Shown: positions 39,787 to 50,158 of the stretch, piece after piece
Layout of the letters: every line of letters begins with the position of its first letter
Position numbering within the stretch: position 1 is the first letter of the stretch
Origin: Bdellovibrionales bacterium
Lineage (GTDB): Bacteria; Bdellovibrionota; UBA1018; CAIMNF01
Assembly (NCBI GenBank): GCA_947502835.1
Contig: CANNBJ010000007.1
Span: forward strand, 35,230 to 99,229
Reading direction: 5' to 3'
Length of the DNA stretch: 64,000 nt
Made by a program: the position numbers and the translations under genes
The notes under the pieces: model-generated
What the model saw: only the letters and a program-made list of their open reading frames with translations
Databases searched by the model: none
Told to the model about the DNA's origin: nothing

Positions 39787-40901
39787 AGTGTCGAAATCCA
39801 AATGATCACTTGCACGTGGCCGGAGGGAATCTTGCGGTTTCCTTGCATAAGGCGCTTGTACCAACTCATGTTCGCGAACGCGATCGAATTGGTCTGGGCT
39901 GAAGGTGCCTTTTGTTGGATGGTACTGATCAGTTCTTCAAGACGGTTTTTCAGATCAAGAAGGCGGGAGCTCTCGAGAACAAAGTCCAATTGGATCCCGC
40001 CCGGGACATTCAGGGGTTTTTGTCGATCCAATCCCATGTCATTCAGAACCGAGATGATGCCCTCCTCGATCTCGTTCGTTGCAGATCCGGTGAAAGAAAA
40101 TCGCCAGGTTTCCCCGGCATTCACCTTCGGTTGCCGCTTCTGCGAGGGAGCATCACTGCTGCTCTTGGTGATCACGGGTTCATTCTGCGCGTCCGTCTGT
40201 TCCCCGAGAATCGGGGCTTTGGGCTCCTTCGATGTGCCCTCCGGTGCGGGCGAATCGATCAGGGCGCTTTCAATGAGGTATTCGTTGATCCTCGCTTGAA
40301 TCGAAGACTCATATCGGTTCCGTACCTCCGGAATCACCCACAGCAGACCGAGCAACAGCAAGAGCACAAAGACGGTTTCCAGGAGAAAGCGTGCGGCAAG
40401 GGGGAGGGATTGAAACGAGGATACGGGCCCTCTTCGTTTTGCACCGATGCGTGAGGTGCGTCTCTCGGGTGATGCCTGGGTTGGAATCAGTTGGTTGAGA
40501 TCGAGCTGATGCTCTCGGAATTGGGCCTCGAGTTGGGCTCTCCGGAACTCCAGGCTCGGCTCCGGGGTTTGAAGAGCAATCGAGATGGATTTGAGGGGAA
40601 TCGGGCAAAGACTGCCAGAGCAAAGCAGAAGTGCGTCCTCGGGGGAGAGCTTGAGAAGTTCGAGAAAGGTGGTGTTCCCGATTTCCACCGGATCAAGTTG
40701 CGAGAGGATGCCTTTGCGGCGTTTTTTCAGGACCTTGACAATCTCGCGGAGCAGACCTGCTTCCGAAAGTCCCGGATCCCGCGTTTTTTCGCGTCGAGCC
40801 CGTTTGATGAGTTTCAACTTCAAAAGATCGAGGTTCTTCCCCGGGACAAAGGGCTCGAGGTAGAGATTCAAAAAGCTCAATGCATTCGCTTCAGAGGACA
40901 C
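39783..40901 (-). CDS. Hypothetical single-pass membrane protein
   Basis: One central TM (FLLETVFVLLLLLGLLWVIPEV); no recognised family. Confidence 0.6.
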   Translation of the reverse strand: MSSEANALSFLNLYLEPFVPGKNLDLLKLKLIKRARREKTRDPGLSEAGLLREIVKVLKKRRKGILSQLDPVEIGNTTFLELLKLSPEDALLLCSGSLCPIPLKSISIALQTPEPSLEFRRAQLEAQFREHQLDLNQLIPTQASPERRTSRIGAKRRGPVSSFQSLPLAARFLLETVFVLLLLLGLLWVIPEVRNRYESSIQARINEYLIESALIDSPAPEGTSKEPKAPILGEQTDAQNEPVITKSSSDAPSQKRQPKVNAGETWRFSFTGSATNEIEEGIISVLNDMGLDRQKPLNVPGGIQLDFVLESSRLLDLKNRLEELISTIQQKAPSAQTNSIAFANMSWYKRLMQGNRKIPSGHVQVIIWISTL

Positions 40902-40910
40902 GCCGTGAGT

Positions 40911-41450
40911 CTAGCGTGAATCGCTGCTCCCTGTATAGGTCTGAACCAGGATCCGGATGTATTCAGGGCTGTTGGTGAAGTCGATGTTGAGTCCCATGAA
41001 CGGAAGCCAGATCGGCTCTCGGGGAGCCTGTTTCAGGCGCATTCCGGCCTCTTCCGGGGTCCGGCCGCCTTTTTTCAGGTTGCAGGGCCTGCAGGCCGTA
41101 ACAATGTTGTCCCAGCTCTTCGGACCGCCCTTCACCACAGGCACAACATGGTCCATTGTAAGTTGGCTCACGAGCGGCTTGTGGCCACAATACTGGCAGG
41201 TGTGGTGGTCCCTGAGGAAGATGTTGTTGCGATTGAAGCGAACCACGTTCTTCCTGCTTTTCAATGGGACATATTTAATCAAACGAAGAACCCGGGGAAT
41301 CGGAATGCTTACGGAAACGGATCGAATCATCTGATCCGAGCTCTCTACAATTTCGACCTTGCCAGAAAAGAAGAGCTGAATGGCTTTCTGCCACGAAATG
41401 ACTTGCAGGGGCTGAAATGATGCATTTAAAAGAAGGGCCCGTCCTTCCAT
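40911..41450 (-). CDS. HNH endonuclease family protein
   Basis: CQYCGHKPLVSQLTMDHVVPVVKGGPKSWDNIVTACRPCNLKKGGRTPEEAG. Confidence 0.9.
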   Translation of the reverse strand: MEGRALLLNASFQPLQVISWQKAIQLFFSGKVEIVESSDQMIRSVSVSIPIPRVLRLIKYVPLKSRKNVVRFNRNNIFLRDHHTCQYCGHKPLVSQLTMDHVVPVVKGGPKSWDNIVTACRPCNLKKGGRTPEEAGMRLKQAPREPIWLPFMGLNIDFTNSPEYIRILVQTYTGSSDSR

Positions 41451-41499
41451 GTCTTTTATGATAAATTGAAACCCGCAGACAGGACAAGAGGTGGAAAAA

Positions 41500-42008
41500 T
41501 GACGAAAAAAGCTGGAATCATCGCGCTTTTTGCAAGCCTTTCCCTATTGGCGTACTTCGGTCTTCGGGAAAAACCCTCCGTTTCTCCCCGGGTGAACGAT
41601 GCAGCGCTTGCAAAGCTCAATGGATTTGATCGTGAAAAACTCAAGGGAAGCCACTATTTGCTGCACTTCTGGGCCAAATGGTGCGAGCCCTGTGCGGTGG
41701 AAATCCCCCATCTGGTTGAGTTTGCCCGCCGGGTGAAGACCGCGAAACCTCTTTACATTCTTGCCGTGAGTCTTGATCCGACCCTGGAAGAGGCTCTTGA
41801 GATCCTGCCCGGGGGAGGCAAGAACCTTCCTCCCAATTTCCTGCTCGCCTTGGATCCCGAGCACCGCGTTGCGGAGGCGCTGGGTTCCTATCAATACCCG
41901 GAGACCTATCTCGTGGGTCCGGACGGGGTGATTTTGGAAAAGTGGATCGGAGCGCAGCCCTGGAAAAAAGAAGAGGTCCTCCAGTATTTCAGCTCGAAGA
42001 TCCAATAG
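41500..42008 (+). CDS. TlpA/thioredoxin-like exported protein
   Basis: N-terminal hydrophobic segment; LLHFWAKWCEPCAVEIPHLVEFA (WCEPC). Confidence 0.85.
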
Positions 42009-42999
42009 AAGGCCATTTTTGAAAGGCGGCGTTCCGATGTGACTCGCGATCGGCTCCGGTCCAGACGGCGTGGGACGCAGTCGAGTGAATCAGAAAATCC
42101 AGAAGCGGAAGATGTCTTCGCATGGCTCGCTTCATCCGGTGGGGCTTGACCGGATTGAAGGGGCCTAGCAGGCTGAAGAGTTGCAGAGGATTTTTCCGAA
42201 CCCAATTCCAGGAACCCATCTCAAGAGTGAGCGGCAGGAAGTTCCGCTCAGGGGCGATTTTCTCCACCAAGTAGTCCCAGAGATCGCCGTGGGTGGTGTA
42301 GTGCTTTGCTTGCGGTTCGAAGCGGTACACATGGTTTGGCATCACCCGATCAAGAAGTTGCCAAAGTGCATGGACCTGATGGATTCGTTCAAATGGCTCT
42401 TTTGATTTCGCATAGGGAAACCAGAGTTGGTCCTGGGAGCCGAATCCGGAATGCAGATCAAGGGCGAGAACGCATGAGGATCTGGAGGTTTCTTCCAGCA
42501 CCCAGTCAATGAGCGCCTTTGCTTCGGCTTCCATTCCCTCGTGGGTGAGGGTGGGGTTGCCTCGATACCAGGGCAGCGCTGGCGAGAATGCCTGCCCGCC
42601 CACCCCGAAGCTTGCAGAGGCGGATTGGATTGGCGCATTCCGCATCAAATCGACACCATTCCCGTTTGCGCGCCTGAATCGGAACATGCCCACAGGATTC
42701 ATGAGGGGAAGAAAGGAGATTCGAATTTTCTTGAAAGCCTCTTGGAGAAGTTCATCCCAAGGTATGCGGGCTTCCAAGTGATTCATGAAGGAAAGGGCAA
42801 CTTGGGTACCGATCTTTTCAAGCCCGTGAACACCCCCGGAAAAGATCAGATGGGGAGCAGAGGGATCGCTTGAGCCCGCACTGAAGGCATGGATGGAAAA
42901 ATCAGAGGAGCCCCGGTTGACTCTCGCGAGCTCGCGGATAAAGCCGAATTTCGTCCAGGTTTGACTGTGACGGAGAACCTCCGCGTATTCCGGAAACAT
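41989..42999 (-). CDS. M14-like zinc carboxypeptidase/succinylglutamate desuccinylase-like protein
   Basis: SGGVHGLEKIG, SFLPLMNPVGMFRFRRANGNGVDLMRN, LALDLHSGFGSQD; start uncertain. Confidence 0.65.
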   Translation of the reverse strand: MFPEYAEVLRHSQTWTKFGFIRELARVNRGSSDFSIHAFSAGSSDPSAPHLIFSGGVHGLEKIGTQVALSFMNHLEARIPWDELLQEAFKKIRISFLPLMNPVGMFRFRRANGNGVDLMRNAPIQSASASFGVGGQAFSPALPWYRGNPTLTHEGMEAEAKALIDWVLEETSRSSCVLALDLHSGFGSQDQLWFPYAKSKEPFERIHQVHALWQLLDRVMPNHVYRFEPQAKHYTTHGDLWDYLVEKIAPERNFLPLTLEMGSWNWVRKNPLQLFSLLGPFNPVKPHRMKRAMRRHLPLLDFLIHSTASHAVWTGADRESHRNAAFQKWPSIGSSS

Positions 43000-43723
43000 G
43001 GGCTGATCTTATCCTGATTTCCGCCTGGATGGCGAGAGACTTCCGGTCCTGGTTCTCCGTTTTGAGTCGGCCGAGATACCGAAGATTTGCCCGGATTCGG
43101 CCCCGTGAGCAGACTCGCCACAGATGGGAGAGAAATTGATGATCTCCGTGATAGGCGGCTGCCTCATCCTCATAATGGATCTGGAACAAATGCACCGGCG
43201 TCTTCGCGTCGATCGCACTTTGGAAGAGCGCCGCGCGGAAGGGGAGCACTCCTGTTCCATCGCTCGAGGTGCCCTCGGGAAAAAGAACAACCGGAATGTT
43301 CGAATCAAGGGCCGCCTGGATGTCAGAAGAGTCGGACTTGATCTTCGACCGGTTTCTCCGCTCCACGAAGAGGCAACCTGCGAGGCGGGTGATGAGGCCG
43401 AGTCCCGGAGTGTCCCGCACTTCGGTGGAGGTCACGAACAAGAGGGGCGCCACCCGGGAGAGAACGAGTACATCAAGGTAGGAAATATGATTTGCGACAA
43501 TCAACCCTGAACGGATCTCGGAGGGCACATCGAGCAGGAAGGTCCGGATGCCGAGAATCCGGAGTGCCCGGTTTGAGTAGTCGGAGATCCGGTTTGCGCT
43601 CTTCCTGAGGGCGTCTTTCGGGGATTCGCTCGAGTTTCCCTTCGAGAGCCTCGCCGCAAGCGACTCAAGGATGAAGCAAACCAACAAATATAGGAACGAA
43701 ATGAACTTAAGCGCTTTGTTCAT
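42902..43723 (-). CDS. 1-acylglycerol-3-phosphate acyltransferase-like (PlsC/OlsA-type)
   Basis: VANHISYLDVLVLSRVAP (NHxxxxD) and VVLFPEGTSSDGTGVLPF. Confidence 0.85.
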   Translation of the reverse strand: MNKALKFISFLYLLVCFILESLAARLSKGNSSESPKDALRKSANRISDYSNRALRILGIRTFLLDVPSEIRSGLIVANHISYLDVLVLSRVAPLLFVTSTEVRDTPGLGLITRLAGCLFVERRNRSKIKSDSSDIQAALDSNIPVVLFPEGTSSDGTGVLPFRAALFQSAIDAKTPVHLFQIHYEDEAAAYHGDHQFLSHLWRVCSRGRIRANLRYLGRLKTENQDRKSLAIQAEIRIRSAHVSGIRGGSPSQSNLDEIRLYPRARESQPGLL

Positions 43724-44498
43724 TGCGGTACCTCCGCTCGAAATTCGACTTCAATTCGCTGAGTTTGAGAATGGTGAGGTAATCCACACATTGGAAGTCG
43801 CGGTCAAGGGCCGGCTCCCCGTATACTTTTGCGCCCGCGGAAAAGTAGCTCCGGAGCAAGGAGGGGATCTCGATCAATCCACAGTGCGGCTGATTCTTCT
43901 CCTCAACACGGAACTGGAAGGAGTGGTTTGGTTCAATCTTCCATTCAGAGCCGAGTTGACCGTTCCATTTCAGGCTCTCTTGAATCTCCTGTACGCTCGC
44001 ATAGGAGGTGGTCTTGATGCTCGAGCAGCCAAACAGGTAGTCCGCGCCGGTCTCAATCGAGTATTGAACAATTCCCCTCCAGAGCAGACTGATGACCGTG
44101 CCCTTTCGATGTTCCTTCCGGATGCAGGCGCGGCCGAGCTCGAGCTTGATTCCAGGGCTGTTCAGGAAATCAGCGAGTTCGAATTCGGTCTCGGAGTAAA
44201 AAGAGGAAGTGAAGGCAGAACACAGAAGGCGATATGCACCGACGATCTCCCCGGTTTGTTTGGATTTGATCAGGAGGTGGTCACACCCGAGGTCGAAGCG
44301 ATCCACATCCATTCCATCCGAAAGGTTTGAGATCCCGTACTCCTCTGCGAAGATCTCTCCACGCATGCGGAGAACATCCTCGAGTTCGGAAACCTGATCA
44401 AGTGTCTTCAGTGTGTATCTGGGGGTTTCGATCGTGATGGGGATGAAGGGGGCGACACCGCGGCTCATGAGAATGGTCTTCAACAGGTTGTTTTCCAT
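43707..44498 (-). CDS. GNAT N-acyltransferase, OlsB (ornithine-acyl-ACP acyltransferase)-like
   Basis: LRGEIFAEEY..., FDLGCDHLLIKSKQTGEIVGAYRLL, LELGRACIRKEHRKGTVISLLWRGI. Confidence 0.75.
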   Translation of the reverse strand: MENNLLKTILMSRGVAPFIPITIETPRYTLKTLDQVSELEDVLRMRGEIFAEEYGISNLSDGMDVDRFDLGCDHLLIKSKQTGEIVGAYRLLCSAFTSSFYSETEFELADFLNSPGIKLELGRACIRKEHRKGTVISLLWRGIVQYSIETGADYLFGCSSIKTTSYASVQEIQESLKWNGQLGSEWKIEPNHSFQFRVEEKNQPHCGLIEIPSLLRSYFSAGAKVYGEPALDRDFQCVDYLTILKLSELKSNFERRYRNEQSA

Positions 44499-44669
44499 GG
44501 ATTTCTCCTTTTTCGCATCAGACTACCAAGGCCTGGGGAAACCGGGGTTTCAATCCGGTGAGGGGGTGGTCAGGATTTGGTCAGCACCCTGACGAAATTG
44601 TGCCTAAAGTTTGGGCGGTCCCCTGACGATGAGTTGGACAGAAGTGTTGAAAAACAAGACGAGGTCCAC

Positions 44670-46274
44670 ATGATCAATTGGGAAGATTTACGTCACATTC
44701 ACGTTATCCGGAAGCTCCAGCAAATCATCGGGCAATGGTTTCATGCGGAAGTGTTCTTTCTCGACGAGCGAGGGGTTGTCCGGAATTACGATCCCTATGA
44801 CCGTCAACGCGAGTTCAAGAACCCCCTTTGCGGAAATCTCCTTCCGAAGGAGCCGGGACGGGAGTGGGTGTTGAACTTCTTCCGTGAGCTCTCGGATCAG
44901 TTCTCCCAGCACAAGGATCCCCACTGGATTGCCCAAGGACCCCTCGGGTTCGAGAAATTTTTCGCAGCCAAGGTTCAGTTGGACGGGGAATATCTTGGAG
45001 CGGTAGTCGCGTATTGTCATGTGGAGTCCGATGTCCCCGCGGATGCGGTCGCCAAGGCATGCAAGGAGGTGGAAGCGCGGAAAATGGACGTGGAGTTCTT
45101 CACCGATGCCGTAAAAAAGCTGAAGCCTCTCTCCAGTTCCGAGATGAAATATTTTTATGAACTCGTGGATCTCGTGGCCCAGGAAATCACCGCATTCCAT
45201 ACCGAGATTTCAAAGCGCGAGGCCAGGATTCACGCTCTCTCGAATCAACTCGAGAACCGCTACAGCTACAACCAGATGATCGGAAAATCAAAGCCCATGC
45301 AGGAGCTCTACTCGATCCTCGACAAGGTCTCGAGTTCGGAGGCAACCGTTTTGATCCAAGGGGAGAACGGGACCGGGAAGGAATTGATCGCGCGCTCCGT
45401 GCATTTCAATTCACCCCGCAAGGGATCAAGCTTTGTCACCGTGAACTGTTCTGCGCTGACCGAGACACTCCTCGACAGCGAACTTTTCGGGCATGTGAAG
45501 GGGTCCTTCACCGGAGCGATCAAAGACAAAAAAGGTCTCTTTGAGATGGCCCACAATGGAACGCTCTTCCTTGATGAAGTGGGCGACATGAGTCTCACCA
45601 TGCAGGTCAAGCTCCTGCGGGTGTTGCAACAGGGAACGCTCACCCCGGTCGGCGGAACGGACGAGAAGAAAGTCGATGTCCGGGTGATTGCTGCGACCAA
45701 CCGCGATTTGAAGGCCATGATCGAGGAGGGGACGTTTCGGGAAGATTTGTACTACCGGATCAATGTCATCAATATCCAGGTCCCGGCACTTCGAGACAGG
45801 AAAGAGGACATTCCGGTCCTTGTGGATCACTTTCTCCTGAAGAACTGCAAAGAGAAGGAGATCCCGCTCAAACAACTCACATCGCGGGCGATGGAAAAAA
45901 TCTTTGATTATCATTGGCCCGGCAACATCCGGCAGCTGGAAAACGAGATGGAACGTCTGGTGGTTCTCTCAGGAACGGAGACGAAGGTGGGTCCGGAGAT
46001 TCTTTCCCAGCCGATCCGTGATGCAGCACCCGGGGGAAGTGGTGGATCCGGCAAGGGCTCGGGCTTCAAGTTCGCGGGGAAACTGAAGGATGCGATGGAA
46101 GAGCTTGAGAAGACCATGATCAAGGAAGGCTTGCGCAGAACCAAGTGGAACAAGTCCAAGCTTGCAAAAGAACTCGGAATCTCGCGAGCGGGGCTCATCA
46201 TGAAGGTCGAAAAGTACGGACTCGACAAGCGCAAGGGGATGCGTGAGGACGAGGGCGGGGGCAGCGCAGCCTGA
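44670..46274 (+). CDS. Sigma-54-dependent transcriptional activator
   Basis: GENGTGKELIARSVHFNS, GAFTGA-type motif GSFTGAIKDKKG, NGTLFLDEVGDMSL; C-terminal Fis-type HTH. Confidence 0.93.
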   Translation: MINWEDLRHIHVIRKLQQIIGQWFHAEVFFLDERGVVRNYDPYDRQREFKNPLCGNLLPKEPGREWVLNFFRELSDQFSQHKDPHWIAQGPLGFEKFFAAKVQLDGEYLGAVVAYCHVESDVPADAVAKACKEVEARKMDVEFFTDAVKKLKPLSSSEMKYFYELVDLVAQEITAFHTEISKREARIHALSNQLENRYSYNQMIGKSKPMQELYSILDKVSSSEATVLIQGENGTGKELIARSVHFNSPRKGSSFVTVNCSALTETLLDSELFGHVKGSFTGAIKDKKGLFEMAHNGTLFLDEVGDMSLTMQVKLLRVLQQGTLTPVGGTDEKKVDVRVIAATNRDLKAMIEEGTFREDLYYRINVINIQVPALRDRKEDIPVLVDHFLLKNCKEKEIPLKQLTSRAMEKIFDYHWPGNIRQLENEMERLVVLSGTETKVGPEILSQPIRDAAPGGSGGSGKGSGFKFAGKLKDAMEELEKTMIKEGLRRTKWNKSKLAKELGISRAGLIMKVEKYGLDKRKGMREDEGGGSAA

Positions 46275-46281
46275 GGCCCTG

Positions 46282-47088
46282 TCAACTCGACGCCTTCTTT
46301 GGAAACCAAGGAAGGAAGGGAGAGGTCCGCTTTTGATAGCTGCGGTACTCATCCCCCCGCGACTGAAGCGACTGGGCTTCGGCGAAGGGAATTCCGGTGA
46401 CATTCAGCACGAGATGAAGAATCAAGAGCGGTGCGTAGATCGAGATCCAGCCCAAGGGTGATCCTGCGGCGATCACGAAAAAACCAATCCAAATGACACT
46501 TTCAAAAAAGTAGTTCGGATGCCTTGAGTACCTCCAGAGTCCTGCATCGCAGGTTTTCCCGGGATTCCTCTTGCGGAAGTCCTTCATCTGGAGATCCGCG
46601 AGCGTCTCTCCCAGGAATCCGATTGTGAAAATTCCGGCCCCGATCCACTCCAGTGCGCCGATTCCCGGTGCCGGATTCAAGAGGGGCAGAAGAAAGGGGC
46701 CCGAGAGAAGCACGACACTCCAGGCCTGGTATTGAAAGAACCAGAAGAATCCATGGTCAACTCCCTTGGCCGCACGATACCGCTCCCGAAGCACCCGGTA
46801 GCGGCCATCCTCTTTCGGGTGGTGGCTCCGGATCCGGAAGAACAGGTGGAGTCCGAGTCGAAGGCTCCAGAGACTGACAGGAATCAGTGCAAAAAGGCGC
46901 CTCTCGGGAAACGAGGGACTGAGAACGGAAAAAAACCAGCCCGTGATCAGGAAGGAAAAAGCCCAAGCGGAGTCGACAATGCTGAAGTTGTCGATCCGTT
47001 TTGCAAAACGGAAGCAGGCGAACATCAGGAACGAATTCAGGAGAAATGCTCCGGATACCATCAAAAGGACAAGGGGAATTTGATTCAT
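46282..47088 (-). CDS. DUF1295 family membrane protein (steroid 5-alpha-reductase-like)
   Basis: NFSIVDSAWAFSF, KGVDHGFFWFFQYQAWSVV, CDAGLWRYSRHPNYFFESVIWIGFF. Confidence 0.85.
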   Translation of the reverse strand: MNQIPLVLLMVSGAFLLNSFLMFACFRFAKRIDNFSIVDSAWAFSFLITGWFFSVLSPSFPERRLFALIPVSLWSLRLGLHLFFRIRSHHPKEDGRYRVLRERYRAAKGVDHGFFWFFQYQAWSVVLLSGPFLLPLLNPAPGIGALEWIGAGIFTIGFLGETLADLQMKDFRKRNPGKTCDAGLWRYSRHPNYFFESVIWIGFFVIAAGSPLGWISIYAPLLILHLVLNVTGIPFAEAQSLQSRGDEYRSYQKRTSPFLPWFPKKASS

Positions 47089-47684
47089 CAAGGGTTGCTC
47101 CAGGTTCGATGGATTTTGCGGAAAAGGCTCTTCAACACCAGATGAAGCGGAAACCCGATCATGAGGGAGACGATGGCCCAAACACCAAGAGCTTTGGCTC
47201 CGATCAGGCCGTATTTCGAGAGAAACTCGGGGATGGATTTTGCGAACTCCTCCCGAAGAAGTCCAAGATCGAACTCCATGACCTCACCCCCGAGAAGGGT
47301 TCCTCCGAGTTTCAAGAACACCGGGAAAAGAATGAGCTGGAGTGGATACACGAGATAATTGATTGCCTGAAGGACTGCGTGGTTCAGGCGAAGAGAGGCT
47401 CCGACGATCACGCCAAGACCGGTTGAAATTCCGAGCACCGGAATGATTCCGATCAGTGCTCCCAGAGTGGCGGCCAGAGAAAGACGATCCGGATCGGCGC
47501 CTTTCTTCAATTGTTCCAAGATCGGATTCAAAATGCGGGAAAGTCTGCCGGAGATCAAAGAAGTGGCCGCCCCTTCTTGATTTGCCAGAGTCCATAGCCC
47601 GAGATCGCGATGGTTCCAAGGCTCAAGACCAGAACGAGCCAGCTGAGTCGTGCAGCCCAGCTCTTTTCCCGAAATGCAATCCAA
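47088..47684 (-). CDS. DUF2062-like membrane protein (start uncertain, probably near 47550-47580)
   Basis: LSLAATLGALIGIIPVLGISTGLGVIVGASLRLNHAVLQAINYLVYPLQLILFPVFLKLGG. Confidence 0.65.
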   Translation of the reverse strand: MDCISGKELGCTTQLARSGLEPWNHRDLGLWTLANQEGAATSLISGRLSRILNPILEQLKKGADPDRLSLAATLGALIGIIPVLGISTGLGVIVGASLRLNHAVLQAINYLVYPLQLILFPVFLKLGGTLLGGEVMEFDLGLLREEFAKSIPEFLSKYGLIGAKALGVWAIVSLMIGFPLHLVLKSLFRKIHRTWSNP

Positions 47685-47845
47685 AGGTACAAAAGGGTGA
47701 AGCTGAAGTAGGTGTCAAACAGGGTTGCGATTCCCCAGCGTTCCGCAAACAGGTACGAAAATCCATCGAAGACGTTTTTCTCGAGACTTGCCCACGACGT
47801 GACGGCGAGCATGGCAAGAAGGATCAGGCTGAAAAACAATTTCAT
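47555..47845 (-). CDS. Small multi-pass membrane protein
   Basis: MKLFFSLILLAMLAVTSWASL...; 4 bp overlap with the preceding CFA-like gene. Confidence 0.6.
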   Translation of the reverse strand: MKLFFSLILLAMLAVTSWASLEKNVFDGFSYLFAERWGIATLFDTYFSFTLLYLWIAFREKSWAARLSWLVLVLSLGTIAISGYGLWQIKKGRPLL

Positions 47846-48906
47846 CGGGTACCTCCGGTTTTTCGGTTTTTGAAGCGATAGTGGGTCACCCCCCACTCCC
47901 GTCCGTGATCAAAGTTGAAGAGTTCCGCGCATGCCATGAAGAACACCCGCCAGCGGTTGAGCCAGACTCCGGCTTGATCGCCTCCATAAGTGGACTTGAA
48001 GATCTCAAGAACCCGGTCCCGGTTTCGATCCAGGTTTTGCAGCCATCGCTCGGAAGTTTCTCCATAATGAACTCCGCTCCAGGCCCACTGGTCGACGAGT
48101 ACCAGATCTCGCTGAAAATCGAGAAACAAGTCCTGGGCTGGCATCTGCCCTCCAGTGAAGAAATAGCGGCCCATCCAATTGTGTTCGCCCTCGGTTTCAA
48201 ACAGGTAGGACGCATCCCGATGGGTGAAGATGTGCACAAAGAGCTCGCCCTCGGGCTTCAGCCACTTGGAGATGCGTGAAAAAAGGAGCTCGTAGTTTCG
48301 CAGGTGCTCGAACATCTCGACACTCACGACACGGTCGAACTCGCCGAATTCCCCCTCAAGGTCAACCACTTCCACGACATTCCGGGTGAGGACCGTGATG
48401 TTCCCGAGATCTTCGGACTTTGCGCGGGCAAGGATCCACTCGCGCTGGGAGTGACTGTTGGAAAGGGCCACGATTTGTGATCCCCGGTACTTTCGTGCCA
48501 TGGCCAGAGTAAGCGAGCCCCAACCGCATCCGAGCTCAAGGATCTTTTGCCCATCCTTTAGGTTTGCGCGGTCCATGGTGATGCCGAGGGCCTCATCCTC
48601 GGCCTGGTCAAGGGTAAGGGAGCGCGAGCTGAAATGTGCGGAAGAGTATTTCTTATTGCGGCCCAAAACGAGATCAAAAAACGAGGCGGGCACTTCATAA
48701 TGCTGTTCGTTGGCCTCGCGGGTGGCTACCGCAAGGGGTGAATTCTTGAGCATCGTGAGATAGTCCCGACGGCGTTTCAGTCGGCGATCGAGTTCGGTTT
48801 CCGTGATTTCCTGGAGACGTTCACGACACAGGCGGCGGATCCCGATGCGAATCAGGGAGTCGGGGAGCAGACCTTTTTCCATGGCTTGGTTCAAAATAGA
48901 GTTCAT
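47842..48906 (-). CDS. CFA-synthase-like SAM methyltransferase (paralogue 2)
   Basis: ANEQHYEVPASFFDLVLGRNKKYSSAHF; GQKILELGCGWGSLTLAMARKYRG. Confidence 0.85.
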   Translation of the reverse strand: MNSILNQAMEKGLLPDSLIRIGIRRLCRERLQEITETELDRRLKRRRDYLTMLKNSPLAVATREANEQHYEVPASFFDLVLGRNKKYSSAHFSSRSLTLDQAEDEALGITMDRANLKDGQKILELGCGWGSLTLAMARKYRGSQIVALSNSHSQREWILARAKSEDLGNITVLTRNVVEVVDLEGEFGEFDRVVSVEMFEHLRNYELLFSRISKWLKPEGELFVHIFTHRDASYLFETEGEHNWMGRYFFTGGQMPAQDLFLDFQRDLVLVDQWAWSGVHYGETSERWLQNLDRNRDRVLEIFKSTYGGDQAGVWLNRWRVFFMACAELFNFDHGREWGVTHYRFKNRKTGGTR

Positions 48907-48910
48907 CGAT

Positions 48911-50158
48911 TCACCTGGTATTCCGGTTGTACCACACAGGATCGGTGTGGAGCGAGCGTGGCTTTGCAAAGAGAAGTTGGGACACACCGATGCTCCGCTC
49001 CAGAAACCCACCCTCACAGTAGGAAAAATAGAATTGCCACATGCGGTAGAGCTCCTCGGAGTAGCCGCGGGAAATCATCGAGGCATGATTTTCACGGAGT
49101 CTTTTCGCCCACTCGTTCAGGGTCCGCGCATAGTGGGTCCCGAAGTCCTCAAGGTGGATGAGGGAAAGATCGGAGGTTCGGGCAATGGATCCCTGAATGG
49201 ACCCGATCGAGCAGATTCCGCTTCCCGGAAAGATGTAGCGCTGGATGAAATCCACGCTCCCTTTTGCGGCTTCATAGGTTTCTTCCCGAATGGTGATGGC
49301 CTGGATCAGAGCCATGCCATCGCGTCTGAGCAGGCTTGAGCACTTCCCGATGAATTCATCGAGGTGGTCAAGTCCCACTGCCTCGATCATCTCGATCGAT
49401 ACGAGTTTGTCGTAGTTTCCCTCAAGCTTCCGGTAATCCTGATAAAGGAGCTGGATGCGGTCATCGAGTTTTTCAGCCGCGATCCGCTTTCGGGTCATTT
49501 CGAACTGGTTCTTCGAGATGGTGGTGGTGGTGACACGGCAGCCGTAATTCTTGGCAGCGTGGATCGCAAATGCTCCCCAACCGGTACCGATTTCGATCAG
49601 ATGATCGCCCGACTTAAGCTCAAGCTTCTGGCAGATACGATCGATCTTCTCAATCTGGGCCTCTTCTAGAGTGGTCTCGGGTCGCTTGAAAATTGCGGAG
49701 CTGTACAAAAAGGAAGGATCCAAAAACAGCTCGAAGAAATCATTGCCGAGATCGTAGTGGGCTTCGATGTTTTTTCGAGCCCCCTGCAGGGTGTTCCTCC
49801 GAAGGCCGTGATAGAGTTTTTGAGCGGGCGTTCGGATGGCACTCAGGCCATGATCAATCGATTCGAGGACTTCGCGATTCCGAAGCAGGACTCTGATCAT
49901 GGCGGTAAGGTCAGGCGAGTCCCATTCGTTCAAGAAATAGGATTCTCCTGCTCCCACGGAGCCTCCAAATAGCATTTTCGGATATGCATCCGGATTCAAC
50001 ACCCTGATCTTCGCCTTCAGGGCATCCCCCGCGTTTCCAAAACTCACAGTATGGGAGTGCCCCTTGATGAAGGCCTCTTCGAACTCAAGATGGCCTTCAG
50101 TGATGGCAGAGAGTTTGGAGTAGAGGATTTTGCGACAGGACTGCTCGATCAGGTTCAT
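48911..50158 (-). CDS. Cyclopropane-fatty-acyl-phospholipid synthase family (paralogue 1)
   Basis: NIEAHYDLGNDFFELFLDPSFLYSSAIF; GDHLIEIGTGWGAFAIHAAKNYGCRVTTTTIS. Confidence 0.9.
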   Translation of the reverse strand: MNLIEQSCRKILYSKLSAITEGHLEFEEAFIKGHSHTVSFGNAGDALKAKIRVLNPDAYPKMLFGGSVGAGESYFLNEWDSPDLTAMIRVLLRNREVLESIDHGLSAIRTPAQKLYHGLRRNTLQGARKNIEAHYDLGNDFFELFLDPSFLYSSAIFKRPETTLEEAQIEKIDRICQKLELKSGDHLIEIGTGWGAFAIHAAKNYGCRVTTTTISKNQFEMTRKRIAAEKLDDRIQLLYQDYRKLEGNYDKLVSIEMIEAVGLDHLDEFIGKCSSLLRRDGMALIQAITIREETYEAAKGSVDFIQRYIFPGSGICSIGSIQGSIARTSDLSLIHLEDFGTHYARTLNEWAKRLRENHASMISRGYSEELYRMWQFYFSYCEGGFLERSIGVSQLLFAKPRSLHTDPVWYNRNTR

